Of a DNA stretch of 64,000 nucleotides, positions 52,170 through 64,000 are shown piece after piece; positions within the stretch are counted from its first letter, which is position 1, and each line of letters starts with the position of its first letter. The notes under the pieces are model-generated. The model saw only the letters and a program-made list of their open reading frames with translations, was not told where the DNA came from and ran no database searches. The DNA comes from Neurospora intermedia. Lineage: Eukaryota > Ascomycota > Sordariomycetes > Sordariales > Sordariaceae. Made by a program: the position numbers and the translations under genes. Location: positions 3,162,001 through 3,226,000 of the forward strand of contig BTPP01000006.1 in the NCBI GenBank assembly GCA_037102815.1, given 5' to 3'.

Positions 52170-54400
52170 ATGCTTTACTTTAATAATTCTAACCTTAGAG
52201 AGAGTTCTAGTGAGGAGGATTTAGTTATTTCTGAGTTAAATCCTAGCCTTTTATAACCTTTTTTCGATTCTCTTTCTACTAACTCTAATACTACTATTAC
52301 CGATACCGACGATACTTCTAGTAAAAGTAAAGATAATAACGAACCTTAAGTTAAGAAAACTGCCCGGTAGCTTTATCGCTAATAATAACGCTATAATAAA
52401 TAATAATAATAATAGTAATAGTAATAGTAATAATAGTAATAATAGTAATAGTAGTAATAGTAGTAATAGTAGTAATAGTAATAGTAATAATAGTAATAAT
52501 CTTCTTAGCTAATTAATATTCCAATTTCCAATTAACGAATTATACGGAGCTAAATTCGTATTTCCCAAACTACTACTACTAATATTAGAACTAACTACGA
52601 TAATAGTAATAACCCTCTAAAAGTACTTGAGAAAAAGCCTATAGTTCGAAATACTACCTATAAATTTGGCGTATTAAAGTTTTAAGTTAGCTACTATAGT
52701 TAATAATTGTAATATAAGCTTTAGTACCCTTAGTACTTAATTAGGCCTAGTAGAGGAAAGTCTGGAGGCTGTCCAATAAGTTTTATAGAAGTAAAGGACT
52801 AATTATTAGAAAAATACGCTCTTTGGCTTATTAATTCCCGTAATTTAGTAGTTAAAGATTTATTTATTACTTTTACTAATAATCTACAAATAAATAAAAA
52901 CCCTCCTTAGCCACTAATTAGTAAATACTTCTATAAAAGATAGAAAAAGGATTATCCTTAATTTGAACCTTCTAAATTTAAACTAATAGAATTAAATAGA
53001 ATTTTTATAGAATACTAAATACGGTTTATACAATAATTTTTCGATATATTATAAAAGATACTAAAAAAGTATTATATTAATTCTTCTAGCTTTTAGAATA
53101 CTGATAAAATAGATTGCCGTATTACTATATTTAGTAATAATACTAAGATTCTAATAGTTAAATTAATAAAGAAAAGAAGAATAAATAGCCTTTTTCTTAT
53201 TTTTCTTAATTATATTTATTAACTTCTTTCTGGCTTTAAATTACCAATCCTACTAATTATAAATTAATAACCTTAATTAGTACTAGAAGTACTACTAGTA
53301 AATTTATTCTAATTTATTATATTCTTAAAACCAACTTAATAATTAATTAGGGTTATTTCTAAGACCTTAATTTAAATATAAAGTTTAACGTCTCTAAAAT
53401 AGTATTTAATAATATTTAAATTATACTAGATTAGGTCAAATATTTTAACGAATACTCTTAGAAGTACTTTACTAATACCTAGCGCTATAATTTAGACTTT
53501 AGTAAATAATTTAATATAACCCCTAAGGAAGAACGGGTTATAACTCGAAATAATCGAATTATAACTCGAGAGGATAAGAATCTTCAGGTATAATCCGGTA
53601 GTAAAGAATATTATCTTCTTTTACTTAATTCCTTTTTAAATTATTATAATTAAAAGGTATATAATTATTATAAAAAGTTTAATATTATTATTATCTTTCT
53701 TCCTCTATATTCTTTATATTTTTTACAATTTATAGATATAGGCGTTTTTCAATATTTTAAACGCCTATACTAGAAAGTATTGCGAGACTACCTTCGAGGT
53801 ACAAATTTACAATTTGATCGGTATAATTTTATACGAAATTTTAGTATAAGTCTTTTTCTTATTTTTTTTTCTTTTTTTTAAAGTTTTCTTTTAATATTTT
53901 ATACTAACTCAATTATTAGCGTATATTTAATAGTGCATTCACTAGCCTATATATTCTAAATAGCTTTTAAAAGTCTAGGATATAGCTTTATAATCCTAAA
54001 TTAGTAGTTAATTAGTTTCAAAAAGAGTTAGTAAGCAAATTTACTCCCTAATAGCCTCAAATAACGGAGTCTAATCTAAAACGCTAAATTAAAGCTATAG
54101 AGACTATTAGGCTATTAAAGAGTATTACTCCCTAAATTAAAAAAATGCTTAAAAAATTTAACTAGCTAATTAAAGGTCTAACGACGAAGTTAACTAACGT
54201 AGAAATTCATCTTTACGAAGCTACTTCTTATAAGACCTTTATCGATAAATTCGTAAATAATAAGAATAGCCGTCTTAATAACCGGGCTAAAAAAACATTT
54301 ATTCGAAGAAAAATTAAACTATTAAATATACAGATTAATTATTACGCGAAAATATACTTTACAAGTAATAATAATAGAGAGTAATAGAATGAGCAACTGG
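52170..54400 (+). pseudogene. Pogo/Fot-type DDE transposase, RIP-inactivated
   Basis: From an ATG at 52170 a single frame can be followed for about 700 codons, interrupted mostly by TAA/TAG where CAA/CAG or TGG are expected. The order fits the pogo/Fot1 (Tc1-mariner superfamily) type: an acidic Ser-rich start, a former polyglutamine tract (52400-52500), a DNA-binding-like region (LWLINSRNLVVKDLFI), the first catalytic Asp region NTDKIDC (53101-53121) and the late motif FLQFIDIGVFQYFKR near 53715-53765, which corresponds to the family's LQPLDVGVF signature. It is clearly dead. The terminal repeats were not identified. Confidence 0.6.
52400..52500 (+). repeat. TAA/TAG trinucleotide tract (mutated polyglutamine codons)
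   Basis: About 100 bp of TAA and TAG triplets in the reading frame of the transposase relic. C-to-T change of a (CAA/CAG)n polyglutamine tract explains it exactly, because every triplet is one RIP step from a Gln codon. Confidence 0.75.
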
Positions 54401-55479
54401 TTACTAGATAGAGTAATAGTGCGTAACGATTAACGATAGTCTTATTAAAGGAAATTGAAGATAAGACCTATCGCGAGCCTCAACCTAGGACTTCGCATAC
54501 GACTTCACTAAGTATAAGTAAAATAAATATAAGGTTAGTATAATATAAATTAATAATCCGTTAACTTTAATAGAGGTTAATAGGATAAATACTCTTATAT
54601 AACAAATTATACGCTCTAATGAATAACTACTATAATAAGATAGAATATTTAAGTATCTACCAAGAATGCCCTATAATATCTCCCCCTCAATAAAAGAAGA
54701 AAAATGCTCGCTATCTACGCAATATTATTAAGTCTAATTACATATATAAAAAATCTAGTTATCCATTAAAGTCTCTATCCATTCGCCCATATCTAAATTA
54801 GCTAGCAAATATAAAAACGTACGCCCACCCGAATAAAACATATAGCTCAATAACCTAATACTAATCCCTTAGTAACTATATCTACAACGGAGCAAGCGAT
54901 CGTCAAATTTATCCTTCTCTATCTTATTATTCTCGTCTATATAATATATATTTTAATGGGACTATTTATATCCTAGTAGAGAGTCCTCCTACTCTTAGTT
55001 AATAGGAAAGTAACTATAGTAAAGAAAGTAGGTAAAAGATAAAGTATTAAAGCGAAAGCCTAAACGAATTAATATAGTATAAAATTTATTGGATAATCTA
55101 ATTAAGTTAAGTATAGACTAAAGCGAAAGGTTACTAGAACGAATACTACAAAGAGTAATAATACTAAAAAGAGTATTAGGTACGTAAATTCTATTAATAA
55201 ACGAGGTAATAGAATAGCGTCGGATATAAAACTCTTATACTTCTCTAAATTTAATATAAAGGGACGTTAATTCTACTTATATTATTTATATAATTCTTCC
55301 CTAATATTCGTTAGAAACTACTAATACTATAGTCTATTTCTCCGAAACGCTTACTAATATTCCCTTAATCTCCTTATAAGAAATAAAATTAATAAGTATT
55401 ACAAATTCTCTACCAACTTTAATAATATAATTAATTACCTTCTTAATTATAGGAAACTTACTTAAAGCCAATTTAGCGG

Positions 55480-56590
55480 GTACTATTTAAGTATAATAAA
55501 AATAACTAAATCTATTTAATAAATTACCGATCTACTTAGGAAATCTAGTACCGTAATTAGAATATTAAATAATAAATAACGTTACCTTCGAAGGGATACA
55601 ATCGGTAAAATTAGTATCGCTGTTGTATCTCTTATTAAAAATAAAATTAAAAGTTGCCTTAATATTATAAACCAACTTATATTACGAGAAAGAATAATTA
55701 CTAGTAAATTATCTTTTATACTCTTCTTTATTCTCTATATATACTTTAATAATCTTTTCAATTTCTATATATAACTTTTAATCGACCTTAACGCTAAAAT
55801 TAATATAATCTTTATTATAATTAATAAGGGCATTAGCGAGGGTCGGATATACTTTTCCTTTATTACTACTCTTACTAATAGTAGTCGAATAGGACTATAT
55901 AATTTGGGTTAGAGCTTTATATACCTTTCTTAGAGTCGCTTTAGCAATTAGAATTTCAATACGAAATAAGATAGAGGCCGGTTTAATTATAAACTATAAA
56001 ACTTTACGAGCTTTATTAATTAATTAAATAATCTCCCTATACTCCTAAATTTCGGAGAAATTAAAGTCGCTATTCCTAATAATATAACCGTTAAAGTAAA
56101 TTGTATAGAGAGCCGGTAGGAAGCGCGCTTAGAGGTGCTTACTAGCGGTAATAAGCTCTTCTATATATCCTCTTCCGAAGATAATATTACCGAACTTAAT
56201 TATTATCGTATAAATTAAATCGAATTCTCCGCCAGAATACAACTTCTAAATTTAAATATTATTAAAATTAGTAATAGCATTAGATACTTATTCCTACTAG
56301 GGTCTATAGCAACTATTAAGAATTAAATCCTTAAATAGTCCGTTTAATAAGAATATAGGCGTAAAGTAGGCAAAATTACCCTCGAGGAAATATAAAATTG
56401 CCATATCTAAGTCGATTAATTTATTTGTACGATCGATAGTACTATACAAAACAGAGTACAGTTTATTCTCGTATAGTACAAAAAGATAATTAGCGGTTAA
56501 GATTAGTACTATACGTCTACTATTATCCGCCTTTTTAAAATTATATACTAGAACGCCCTAAGTAGTGCCGAAAAACTTAGGGAGGCGAAC
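55480..56590 (-). pseudogene. Unrecognised RIP-inactivated frame
   Basis: The minus strand carries one coherent frame of about 370 codons (for example RIVLILTANYLFVLYENKLY and LPALYTIYFNGYIIRNSDFN), broken almost only by TAA/TAG that would each have been Gln. I do not recognise the protein. It lies just beyond the 3' LTR of the chromovirus, so it could belong to another mobile element. A purine-rich GAGGGGGAGA on the same strand (54680-54692 region) might be the polypurine tract of that element. Confidence 0.45.
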
Positions 56591-56778
56591 AAACGGATTA
56601 TAGAGGGTACAATCTTAATCGAAATTATTAAATATATTAATAATATATTTATAACGGACGTAATTAAAGAATTATCCGAACGGAATTATATCTATCTACT
56701 CAATAAAGTCGGCTATAAAACTAGGTAGTATAATATATATACTATTAATTCCCAAACTAACAATCTTACTAGGAATAC

Positions 56779-57042
56779 TGTTTGTGAAAGCGTGATTCTA
56801 TAAGAGATCCGACTGCAAGATTAGAAGCCACAAATCAAAGTAATATTAAGTGTAAAGAGGAAAGGGAAGCTTGTCGAACGAAGGCATTCGGAATCAGATA
56901 TATAAGTCCGGATTCTACCGACGGTCGCCGCCTTCCCAATCCGGATAGCTATTAATAAGAACATAAGCCTCCTTTCATCCAATATACTACTATAGTGCCC
57001 AGCAGTTAGTATTCCAGCAGCCCATCTAGCCGTACTATAACA
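56779..57042 (-). repeat. Long terminal repeat (3' LTR of the chromovirus)
   Basis: 264 bp bounded by TGTT...AACA on either strand and of higher GC content than its surroundings. On the minus strand it directly follows a purine-rich tract, as a 3' LTR should. Its partner 5' LTR was not found in the window and may lie beyond 64000. Confidence 0.6.
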
Positions 57043-57057
57043 TCATCCCCTCCCCGG
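57043..57057 (-). other. Polypurine tract
   Basis: The minus strand reads CCGGGGAGGGGATGA immediately before TGTTATAG of the LTR, which is the position and composition of a retrotransposon polypurine primer for plus-strand synthesis. Confidence 0.6.
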
Positions 57058-57289
57058 AAAGAAGGCTCAGCCCCAGAACCGAAAGAAAAAAATAAAATGA
57101 AAGGCAATCGCTAGTTATATAAAAGATCCTTCATTAATTTCCTATTACTATTGTTTTAATTTTATCGCTTCGCGCGAGTGTCTTTAAAGAGAAACTATGC
57201 TAAAATACTATACTAAGTATTACGACCTTATAGCAATCTAGTAGTCGTATATAGGCGAAAAGAAAGAAAGGAGAAAAAAAAGATGTAAA

Positions 57290-57420
57290 AAAAATTCCCC
57301 CTAGTTGGACTTAAACCGACCGCTTTCCCGGTAAAGGATAGATACCTTCGAACTTTAGTGCGCCGTTGTACAACCTTGTAGGCTATTACGCTACGCCGCT
57401 ATACTACGTAACTAAGGTTA
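57290..57420 (-). other. tRNA-like relic in the retrotransposon 3' region
   Basis: On the minus strand a TAGCGTAATAGCC segment resembles a mutated A box, and GGTCGGTTTAAGTCCAAC resembles a mutated T arm and B box. A run of seven T follows. The spacing would suit a class II or intron-containing tRNA. The acceptor stem cannot be completed, so it is not a functional tRNA. Confidence 0.35.
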
Positions 57421-57559
57421 TAATTGGTATTAGTCTCCTCTATCCGGCTTCCTTATCAACCCCTTACTTCCTCCTTGCCCGGCGTAACTTTAATTTTATC
57501 GTCGTTTCTTTTAGTTAGTTATCCTCCGGGTATTTTCTTGCCGTTCTTCTATTTCGTAA

Positions 57560-60500
57560 TGCTTTCAACTATACTCCAAGCCTTTTTAGTAGTCTAAGCT
57601 TATTTGGGTTCGCTTTATAAAAGATTACCAACTTCTCCGCCGCATTTTTAAAACATTCTATATCATACTATTCCGGGTCTGGATCCTAACCCTTCTATAT
57701 TGTTTAGTATTATAGTATTTTATTTACTAGCTTGTACGTCAGGATCTCCTCCACCTCCTATTCTTCGATTTTCTTTTTATTATTGTTTTTAACTATTATC
57801 CCTACTAAGTTTTCGTTCGCTTAACCCGGTAGTAGGTTGCTTAGGTCTTTGCGGAGGCAATTGGCGTAGTAAATACGGCTACCTCGCTATCGGTTAAATA
57901 AATCTAATTTATAAGAAATACCCTTTATAACTATAATTTTGTATAGGATTCTTATTAATAGGAAATCGAGCTTATTATTTAGCCGATCCGTAGCCTAGCC
58001 TTTTTTAATAATAAATATTTTATTCCCTACTATAAAATTAGGTAAATATTAATAATAGTTAGCTTATTTCGTTTATCGTTCCTAAGCCTTCTTAATAATC
58101 TACCTTACCCAATTGTAATAGTCTTTCAAAATTACTAATAGTTTTTAAGCTTCCTCCCGCTATAAATAGCCTTTCGTCTCTCTAGTCTTTTAGTCCCAAT
58201 CGAATAGTATATTTATAAGGAATTCGAAGGAGACTTTATAAAGTATTAATCCTCCCAAACTATCGTATAGTAGATTCGTTTATATTATATTTAAAGTTAG
58301 TATTACTATCGCCTAATTATCTTAATTATAATTAAAGTAGGGTTATAATCGTTAATTAATATATTGGTTTATAATTTCGGCCTATCCCACTATTTATAAG
58401 TATCCGGATAAGTTTAATTTCTAATTAATTCTTAAGATATTGAACAACTCTCTTATAAATTCGGAGATAAACTATAGACTATAGTCATTTATAATATTTT
58501 AAAGTAGACTATATATCCTATAAGGGCCCTCGTAGTACAATTTAGTGGTATCCTTCGTAGTTATAGTATTAAAGTAAGGGCAATACTATAATACCTTCGT
58601 TAGCCGGTTAATTATAACTAATAAATTATTATACCCCTAAATTGCTTCTTTAGGCATTAATTTAAAATCTACTACAATCGAATACTAAGCCCGGCTATTC
58701 TCCTTAATAGGTTGTAAATATAATAGGCCGGGGGTTTTATTACGGAGGACCTTCGATAAGCGATATATCTAACAATTATTAACAAACCGATCTACGTTAA
58801 TTATTATACCTAGCCACTAATACTACTTTATTAGGAGCTTCCTTATTTTATTTCGCCCGGAATAGGCCGTTATTAGTAAATTGTAATAAACTTTTATTAG
58901 CTTTATCCGTAGTTAGCCTTCCTCGGGTACTACTAACTTCCGGTCTCGTAAGAGCAATCTATCCTATACCTCAAACTAGTCGTCTCCTTTAACACGGTAG
59001 GTAGCTATTAATTTACTATTGCAGTTAGCTTTCAACAGCTTATCGATCAACTAAAACTAGGGGGTATTCTCTTCCTCCGTTATTATTAGGATTATATTCA
59101 ATTCGGTAATTAATATATCTACCTTATCCCCTATATAGACGAAATAATCGGCCTAGGGCTTTAAGATCCTCAAAGTCCTTTAATTATCTCTCTTCTACAA
59201 TATCGTTTTAAAGACTTCCGCTTTGCGAAATAAGGTATCTATTACCACATTATCCTTCCCCGGCCGGTATATTATTTTAAATATATATTCTAATAGCAAT
59301 TCTACCTATATAGCTTATCTTAAGTTCAATAGTCTCTTAGTAAAGAAGTATTCTAACGCTTAATAATCTATTATTGCTATAAAGGGTCTACTTTTTAATT
59401 CTAGGCGTTATATCTTTATACCCTTTATTACCGCTAGTAACTCTTTATTATATACCGAGTAATTTAATTCTATTAATACTATAGTTTCGGAATAGAAAGC
59501 TACCGGGTACTAATTACCTTCTACCTTCTAGGATAATACCCCGGCGTATACTCTATCTGAAGCGTTTATTTCCAGCCTTATTTCTTAATTATAGTTAAAG
59601 TAAATAAATACTAGAGCGTTAATAAAAGCTTCCTTCAAAATATTAAAGGCCTATTAGTATTCGGGTATCTATTTAAAAGCTTTATCCTTTCGGGTAAGTA
59701 GCGTAAGTAGCCAAACTAGCCTCCCGAAGTTCCTTATAAATTTGTAGTAGAAGTTACAAAATCCTAGAAATACTTATACTCCTTTTAAATTCTTCAGTTA
59801 AAGCTAGTATTAAACTACTACTACCTTCTTGGGATTAATTACTATATTATCGGTACCTATAATAAACCTAAAGAATTTTATTTTCGTAATATAAAATTCA
59901 CACTTCTTAATATCCATTTAGAGACCCGCTTTTTTCAACCGTTATAAAACCTTCTTTATATATTCTCTATACTCTTCCAAATTATTGGAGAAGATTAGAA
60001 TATTATCGATATAAGTACTATAAAAGTTTTAATATCCTATTAGAATATTATTAATAAAGCGTTGGAAGGAGGAAGGTCCTCTATATAATCCGAATAGGAG
60101 TATTTTATATTTGTAAACCCTAAAGCTAATCTTGAAAGTCGTTAAATCTTCCTACCCGGCCGTTATACGGATATAGTAAAAAGCTTATTAAATATCGATC
60201 TTTATAAAGATCTTCGCCTAGCTAATATGGGCGAATATTTCTTCGATTAAGGGAAGGGGGTATTTATCCTTTTTAGAAATAACGTTTAATTTCCGATAAT
60301 CTACGTAGAAATATAATCTATTTCCGTTCGCTTTTAGTACGAATAATACCGGAGTTGCTTAGGGCGCTAAACTCGCTTTAATAAAGCCTTTTTATAGGCT
60401 TTTAGTAATATACCACTTATATTTTTCGAATTCTTACAATATTATTCAGTATAAAGGATTAATACCCAACTATTCTATTCATTGGCCTTCTTTTAATATA

Positions 60501-63500
60501 ATTACGTAATCTACACCTAACTTATATTCGGGGAGCGTATTAGACTATACTTTACTAAATACTTCCAATTCTTTATTACTATAATATTTAATTAGTACCT
60601 TCTCTATTACTAGGCGACGTACTTCGTTATTATTAGAATATAACGCTTCTTTCTTCTCTTTTATTACCTCGATTAATTCTTCGATTTTATATAGACTTAT
60701 AAACTCCGGCTTTACTTTACGGCGTTTAATATAGTAAGTAAAAATAGTTACATTAATTACTACCAAATTAAGGGGTTGGGTCTTCGTTTACCCCTATTCC
60801 CGGGTAAGGCAGTATAGACTTATTTCATTTTAATATAGATAGAGAAGAAACTATTCGGGTAGATTATCCTTTATCGTTATTATTTCGGGGGGGCTTTCCT
60901 CTTTTTAAAACTCCTTCTCTATTTACTATAATTCCTTCCCTATATTTTTCGCCCTTAATCGAAATTTTATATAGTATTAATTAAGTTCCAAGGGTCTCTA
61001 ATCTACCTTAGTTTTACTAGCTACTTCTTTATATTTTTCTAATACTTCTTCTAATTTTAGAATATAGGTTCGGATTAACCGACTCCTCTTTGAATCTTCT
61101 TTAGCTTTATATTATTAATCCTCTTTATTTATTAATTCTTCCCTTCAATTAATATTTTATTAATACGTAGGGTTCATTATAAAAGGGCCCGTCTATTCCA
61201 CCTCAATATTTTTAAGGTTTAATATTAGTATAACGTCCGGTAGGAATATTAATATTATTCGGCGATAATTAAGTAGTATATTATACTTAGCCATCTATAT
61301 TTTACTAATAATTATATCTCTTTTCAAATTAGGTAATATTACTAACTATTAATCCTTATAAGTAACTCTATTAATATAGAGGTATCCCTTTAAGGCCGTC
61401 CGGATAGTATCAAATTTAGCCTTTTTATATAGAGTAACCAACCCGGGCTCGAAGTTGTTACAAGAAGGGAGCGTCAAATATTTTAAAAGTTTACTAGTAA
61501 AAGACTAGTTTACAATTAAGGACGCGTCTACTCCTATATCCACTAACGTACGTCGTATTATAACAAATAATCTATTATTTATTATAGTATAATTAATTAA
61601 GAACGATTTCCTTCCTCCTAAATAATCCTTTAGGTTAAAGTTTGGGTAGGTTCGACTACTATAATCTATTTAGATATTAACGTTACTAATAAATACTTCC
61701 CCTAAGAGGGAGTCTTCTATTCTTAGGGCGTTTAATTTTCCGAATCGGTATCCTCCCCGCCGAATACCTCCTCTTCTTTATTAGTAGGGGTTAGCTCCTC
61801 TTTTTAGGTGCCCTCGGATCCTTTCTTAGTCTCTAATAATACTTTAGGTCCTTACGTTTTATCGGCGATAGTAATCAATTGGGCCTTAATAGTTCGTTCA
61901 ATTTTAAATTTATTTGGGTATTAATCGGATATATAGCCTATTTTATAATAAGAGAAGTATTTTCCTTCGGCCCTAAGTTTCTTTATTTCTTCTATAGAGG
62001 GATAATAATACTTTAGGGTATTAACGTTCGTTATCTACGAGATAGGAATTTTAATTAATCGATTACTATATTAATTCTTAATAATTGTACTTTGTAGAAT
62101 AGGAGGGTATATAGCGGATTTAGTTCGGTTTTTAATCTTATTAGCTTTGAATTAATTATTTTCGTCTAATAATTATAATAGTTAAACGTATTAATTAAAG
62201 GTTTTATAGGGGTTAAAGTAAATTATTTTACTAATTACTCTTAACGCTTTAATTACTTTACGTTGGAGGTTGTACTTTTAAAGCTCCTTAGGAATATAGC
62301 TTTATCCTACCAACTGGATAAATACTATTTTAAAATTTTAGAACTAATCTATTATCTTCATTTATAAATCCTTAAATTCCTATACCGCCTTCTCTATAGA
62401 ATTATAATTGTAGTAATTATACTATAAATTAACTAAAAGGTCGTTAATTAATTCGATAGGGTTAAAGTAAGTATTATTTAGGTATAGGAGAATATTGTCG
62501 GCTACCGTTCTACTTAAGCGGCTTATTACTTCCCTAATCCTAGCGTACTTATTAATAAAGTAATCCGAATTAATACGTAATTTATATTTTATTTAGAAGT
62601 ACTATACCTTAAATAAGACTTTATCGGTAGTATTATTACTAAAGGTAGATACTTCGACTTTAATAGATTTGTAACGGGATATTTTAATTTAGCGGGCTAG
62701 ATTTTCGATACTAGGTAATAGTATTATATTTCGCCGATATTTAGGGTTTTTAAATCGCTGCGGTAATCGGCTAGTATTATTGTCGTCGATTAGGTCGTCC
62801 CTCTATCTTATATTTTCTTAGTATCTAATCGTCCCCGGAGGGGGTGAATTCCCCTTATCGTTAGTATAATCTTTATTAGCCTCCGTATCCTTAGCTAATT
62901 GTACAACTTATCGGATTTATACGGTAGGTATACCGTTTGAGCGTATTATTAACGCAATAGTATTTTAGAAATATTAATTTTACTCTTTCAATACAGCCAG
63001 CTCGTTAGTAAAGTGGTCGTTAGTATAGGTAGTAGCCTCCGTCGCCTATCGGGCAAAGTATACCGCCCATATATCAATCCGTCGAATATTATTATCCGCT
63101 TTTCCGAATATTTTAATAAAGTTATTAATAAGATTAATATAAATATATATTAATAAAGCGCGAGTACGAACCTCCTACTATATAGTTTAAAGGTCTTTAG
63201 AATAAATTAAATCGAATTAGGTTGAATTAACTTTACTACTTAGGGCTTTTATAATAATAGATTCCTCTCTATCCTCTATTATAGGTTAGAAATACTAAAT
63301 AAGAATACCGGCTACCTAATAAAGTTTACTAAGTACTTTGTACTATTCTATTATATTAATATATATTTCTTAGAGGGTATAGTAATACTTTAGGTTCGAT
63401 ACGACTAGGTATATCTCTTCTACAAAAATATTATATCTCTCTTCTAATATTAAAGTTGCGTTGCGTAGTTTTAAAGTAACGTTTTCGAAAAGAGGGGGCT

Positions 63501-63600
63501 AGGGTAAATCCTACACTATTAGTAATTGCCGCCTAATTTCCGTTAGTAGGGATTAGTAACGTTTATTTAGTAAGGGTGCCAAGTTAAAGCTAACTATACG
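57560..63600 (-). mobile_element. Ty3/gypsy chromovirus, gag-pol, RIP-inactivated
   Basis: The domains follow in Ty3/gypsy order on the minus strand. The gag zinc-knuckle remnant is at about 61921-61965 (YFSYYKIGYISD, Cys and His lost). The protease remnant is VDIGVDAS (61521-61545). Reverse transcriptase has YIDN at 60002-60013 in place of YxDD, followed by ILIFSNNLEEYREYI. RNase H ends with RPFIAIIDY near 59390 and YRPGKDN (59251-59270). The integrase region carries a C-terminal chromodomain at about 57600-57757 (VEEILTYKLVNKIL, KGxDPDPE). The only open stretch left is 60545-60766 (73 codons). The integrase core (about 58000-59000) was not verified residue by residue. The element cannot be active. 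Confidence 0.75.
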
Positions 63601-63639
63601 CGCCTTCGTTAGGTACTAGGGGCTTTGTATAATGGATTT

Positions 63640-64000
63640 TCCTTTTCTGGATGGGGTTGAGTGTTTACCTTAAAGTTGTAATTGCCGTAGTGCGAAGAGA
63701 GGAGCCTTTTTTGTAACGTTTGAGGAGCGGCTCCCTTTTAGGGGGGTATTACCTCCCGTATTTAAGCCTTAATTATAATCGAAGTTTTCTTCGAGGAGGG
63801 ACCTCGTTTGTTCGTAATGATGTATGGAATCGTCTATTTTATTATCCTCCGCTCTAACTTAGAAATCGGCAGGAGAGTAGAAGGAATCGTTTTACTACTA
63901 ATTTGAAGGCCCAGCGGACTACTCAACTCCTTTGGGCTAGTTGGGGGTTTTCGGTTTTGTATAGGAAGCTAACTATATAGTATTAGCTTCGTTATTACTA
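63640..64000. other. GC-richer end of the window, unassigned
   Basis: The last 360 bp have more GC than the retrotransposon body (for example GAGGAGCGGCTCCC, a short palindrome near 63722). By position this could be the 5' untranslated part of the chromovirus or part of its 5' LTR, but it does not match the 3' LTR at 56779-57042. Confidence 0.3.

Larger units (their letters stand above)
50600..64000. other. RIP-mutated, AT-rich transposon block
   Basis: From here to the end of the window CpA and TpG are almost missing and TpA is very common, while CpG, CpC and CpT are still present. This is the pattern left by repeat-induced point mutation. Open frames are lost except for one of 73 codons, yet old frames can be followed because Gln codons became stops. 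Individual relics are listed separately. The block probably is constitutive heterochromatin. Confidence 0.9.

Noticed and set aside
54640-54700. Copia-type polypurine tract and 3' LTR start
   Set aside because: The purine run is suggestive, but the sequence after it does not match the LTR at 56779-57042 and no copia domain could be read upstream. Kept only as a remark.
1-64000. CRISPR arrays, bacterial operons, riboswitches, 5S rRNA genes
   Set aside because: None is seen. The genome is eukaryotic, and no conserved 5S internal promoter sequence was found by eye.

Overview
The window comes from a filamentous ascomycete, most likely a member of the Sordariales (Neurospora/Sordaria type). Genes carry short introns (about 50-95 bp) with GTAAGT/GTGAGT-type donors and CTAAC/CTGAC-like branch sites. 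Families present are typical of these fungi: a HET-domain protein, 2 P450s, NmrA-like, DUF1772 and an ergosterol-aspartate synthase. The last 13.4 kb shows the classic trace of repeat-induced point mutation (RIP): CpA and TpG are almost absent while CpG, CpC and CpT survive, and old reading frames are broken mainly where CAA/CAG became TAA/TAG. I built the intron models by eye from splice signals and reading-frame continuity.

Region 1 (1-14.6 kb): mitochondrial ribosomal protein mL41, a HET-domain protein, a salicylate-hydroxylase-like FAD monooxygenase, a tRNA-Asp(GTC) with an intron, a P450, an MFS sugar-type transporter and an aldehyde dehydrogenase. The last four protein genes could form a small catabolic group.

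Region 2 (15.9-28.5 kb): a secreted PLC-X-like phosphodiesterase, then an aspartyl-tRNA synthetase fused to DUF2156 (the ErdS architecture, which makes ergosteryl-aspartate). ErdS is transcribed divergently from an HSL-type alpha/beta hydrolase that is a good candidate for the matching hydrolase. A 47-base run of G lies between the two genes. A Gal80-like oxidoreductase and an F-box-like protein follow. This sterol-aminoacylation pair is the most interesting functional unit in the window.

Region 3 (29-37.8 kb): a zone of decayed genes. It holds a SNF2-helicase fragment and several broken frames. Two paralogous 3' modules each join the end of a short coding region to a 66-nt tRNA-like element exactly 28 nt after the stop codon. 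A roughly 650-bp imperfect inverted repeat encloses tRNA-promoter-like boxes and a 29-nt A/T tail.

Region 4 (38.4-48.8 kb): an eight-cysteine small secreted protein whose second exon restores the cysteine pattern, an NmrA-like protein, a SnoaL-like protein split by a long insertion, a DUF1772 protein and a second P450 with an unusual I-helix.

Region 5 (50.6-64 kb): RIP-mutated heterochromatin built of dead transposons. I could recognise a possible MULE/FAR1 fragment, a pogo/Fot-type DDE transposase whose polyglutamine tract is now a run of stop codons, and a Ty3/gypsy chromovirus on the minus strand (zinc knuckle, protease, reverse transcriptase, RNase H, chromodomain, polypurine tract and 3' LTR).
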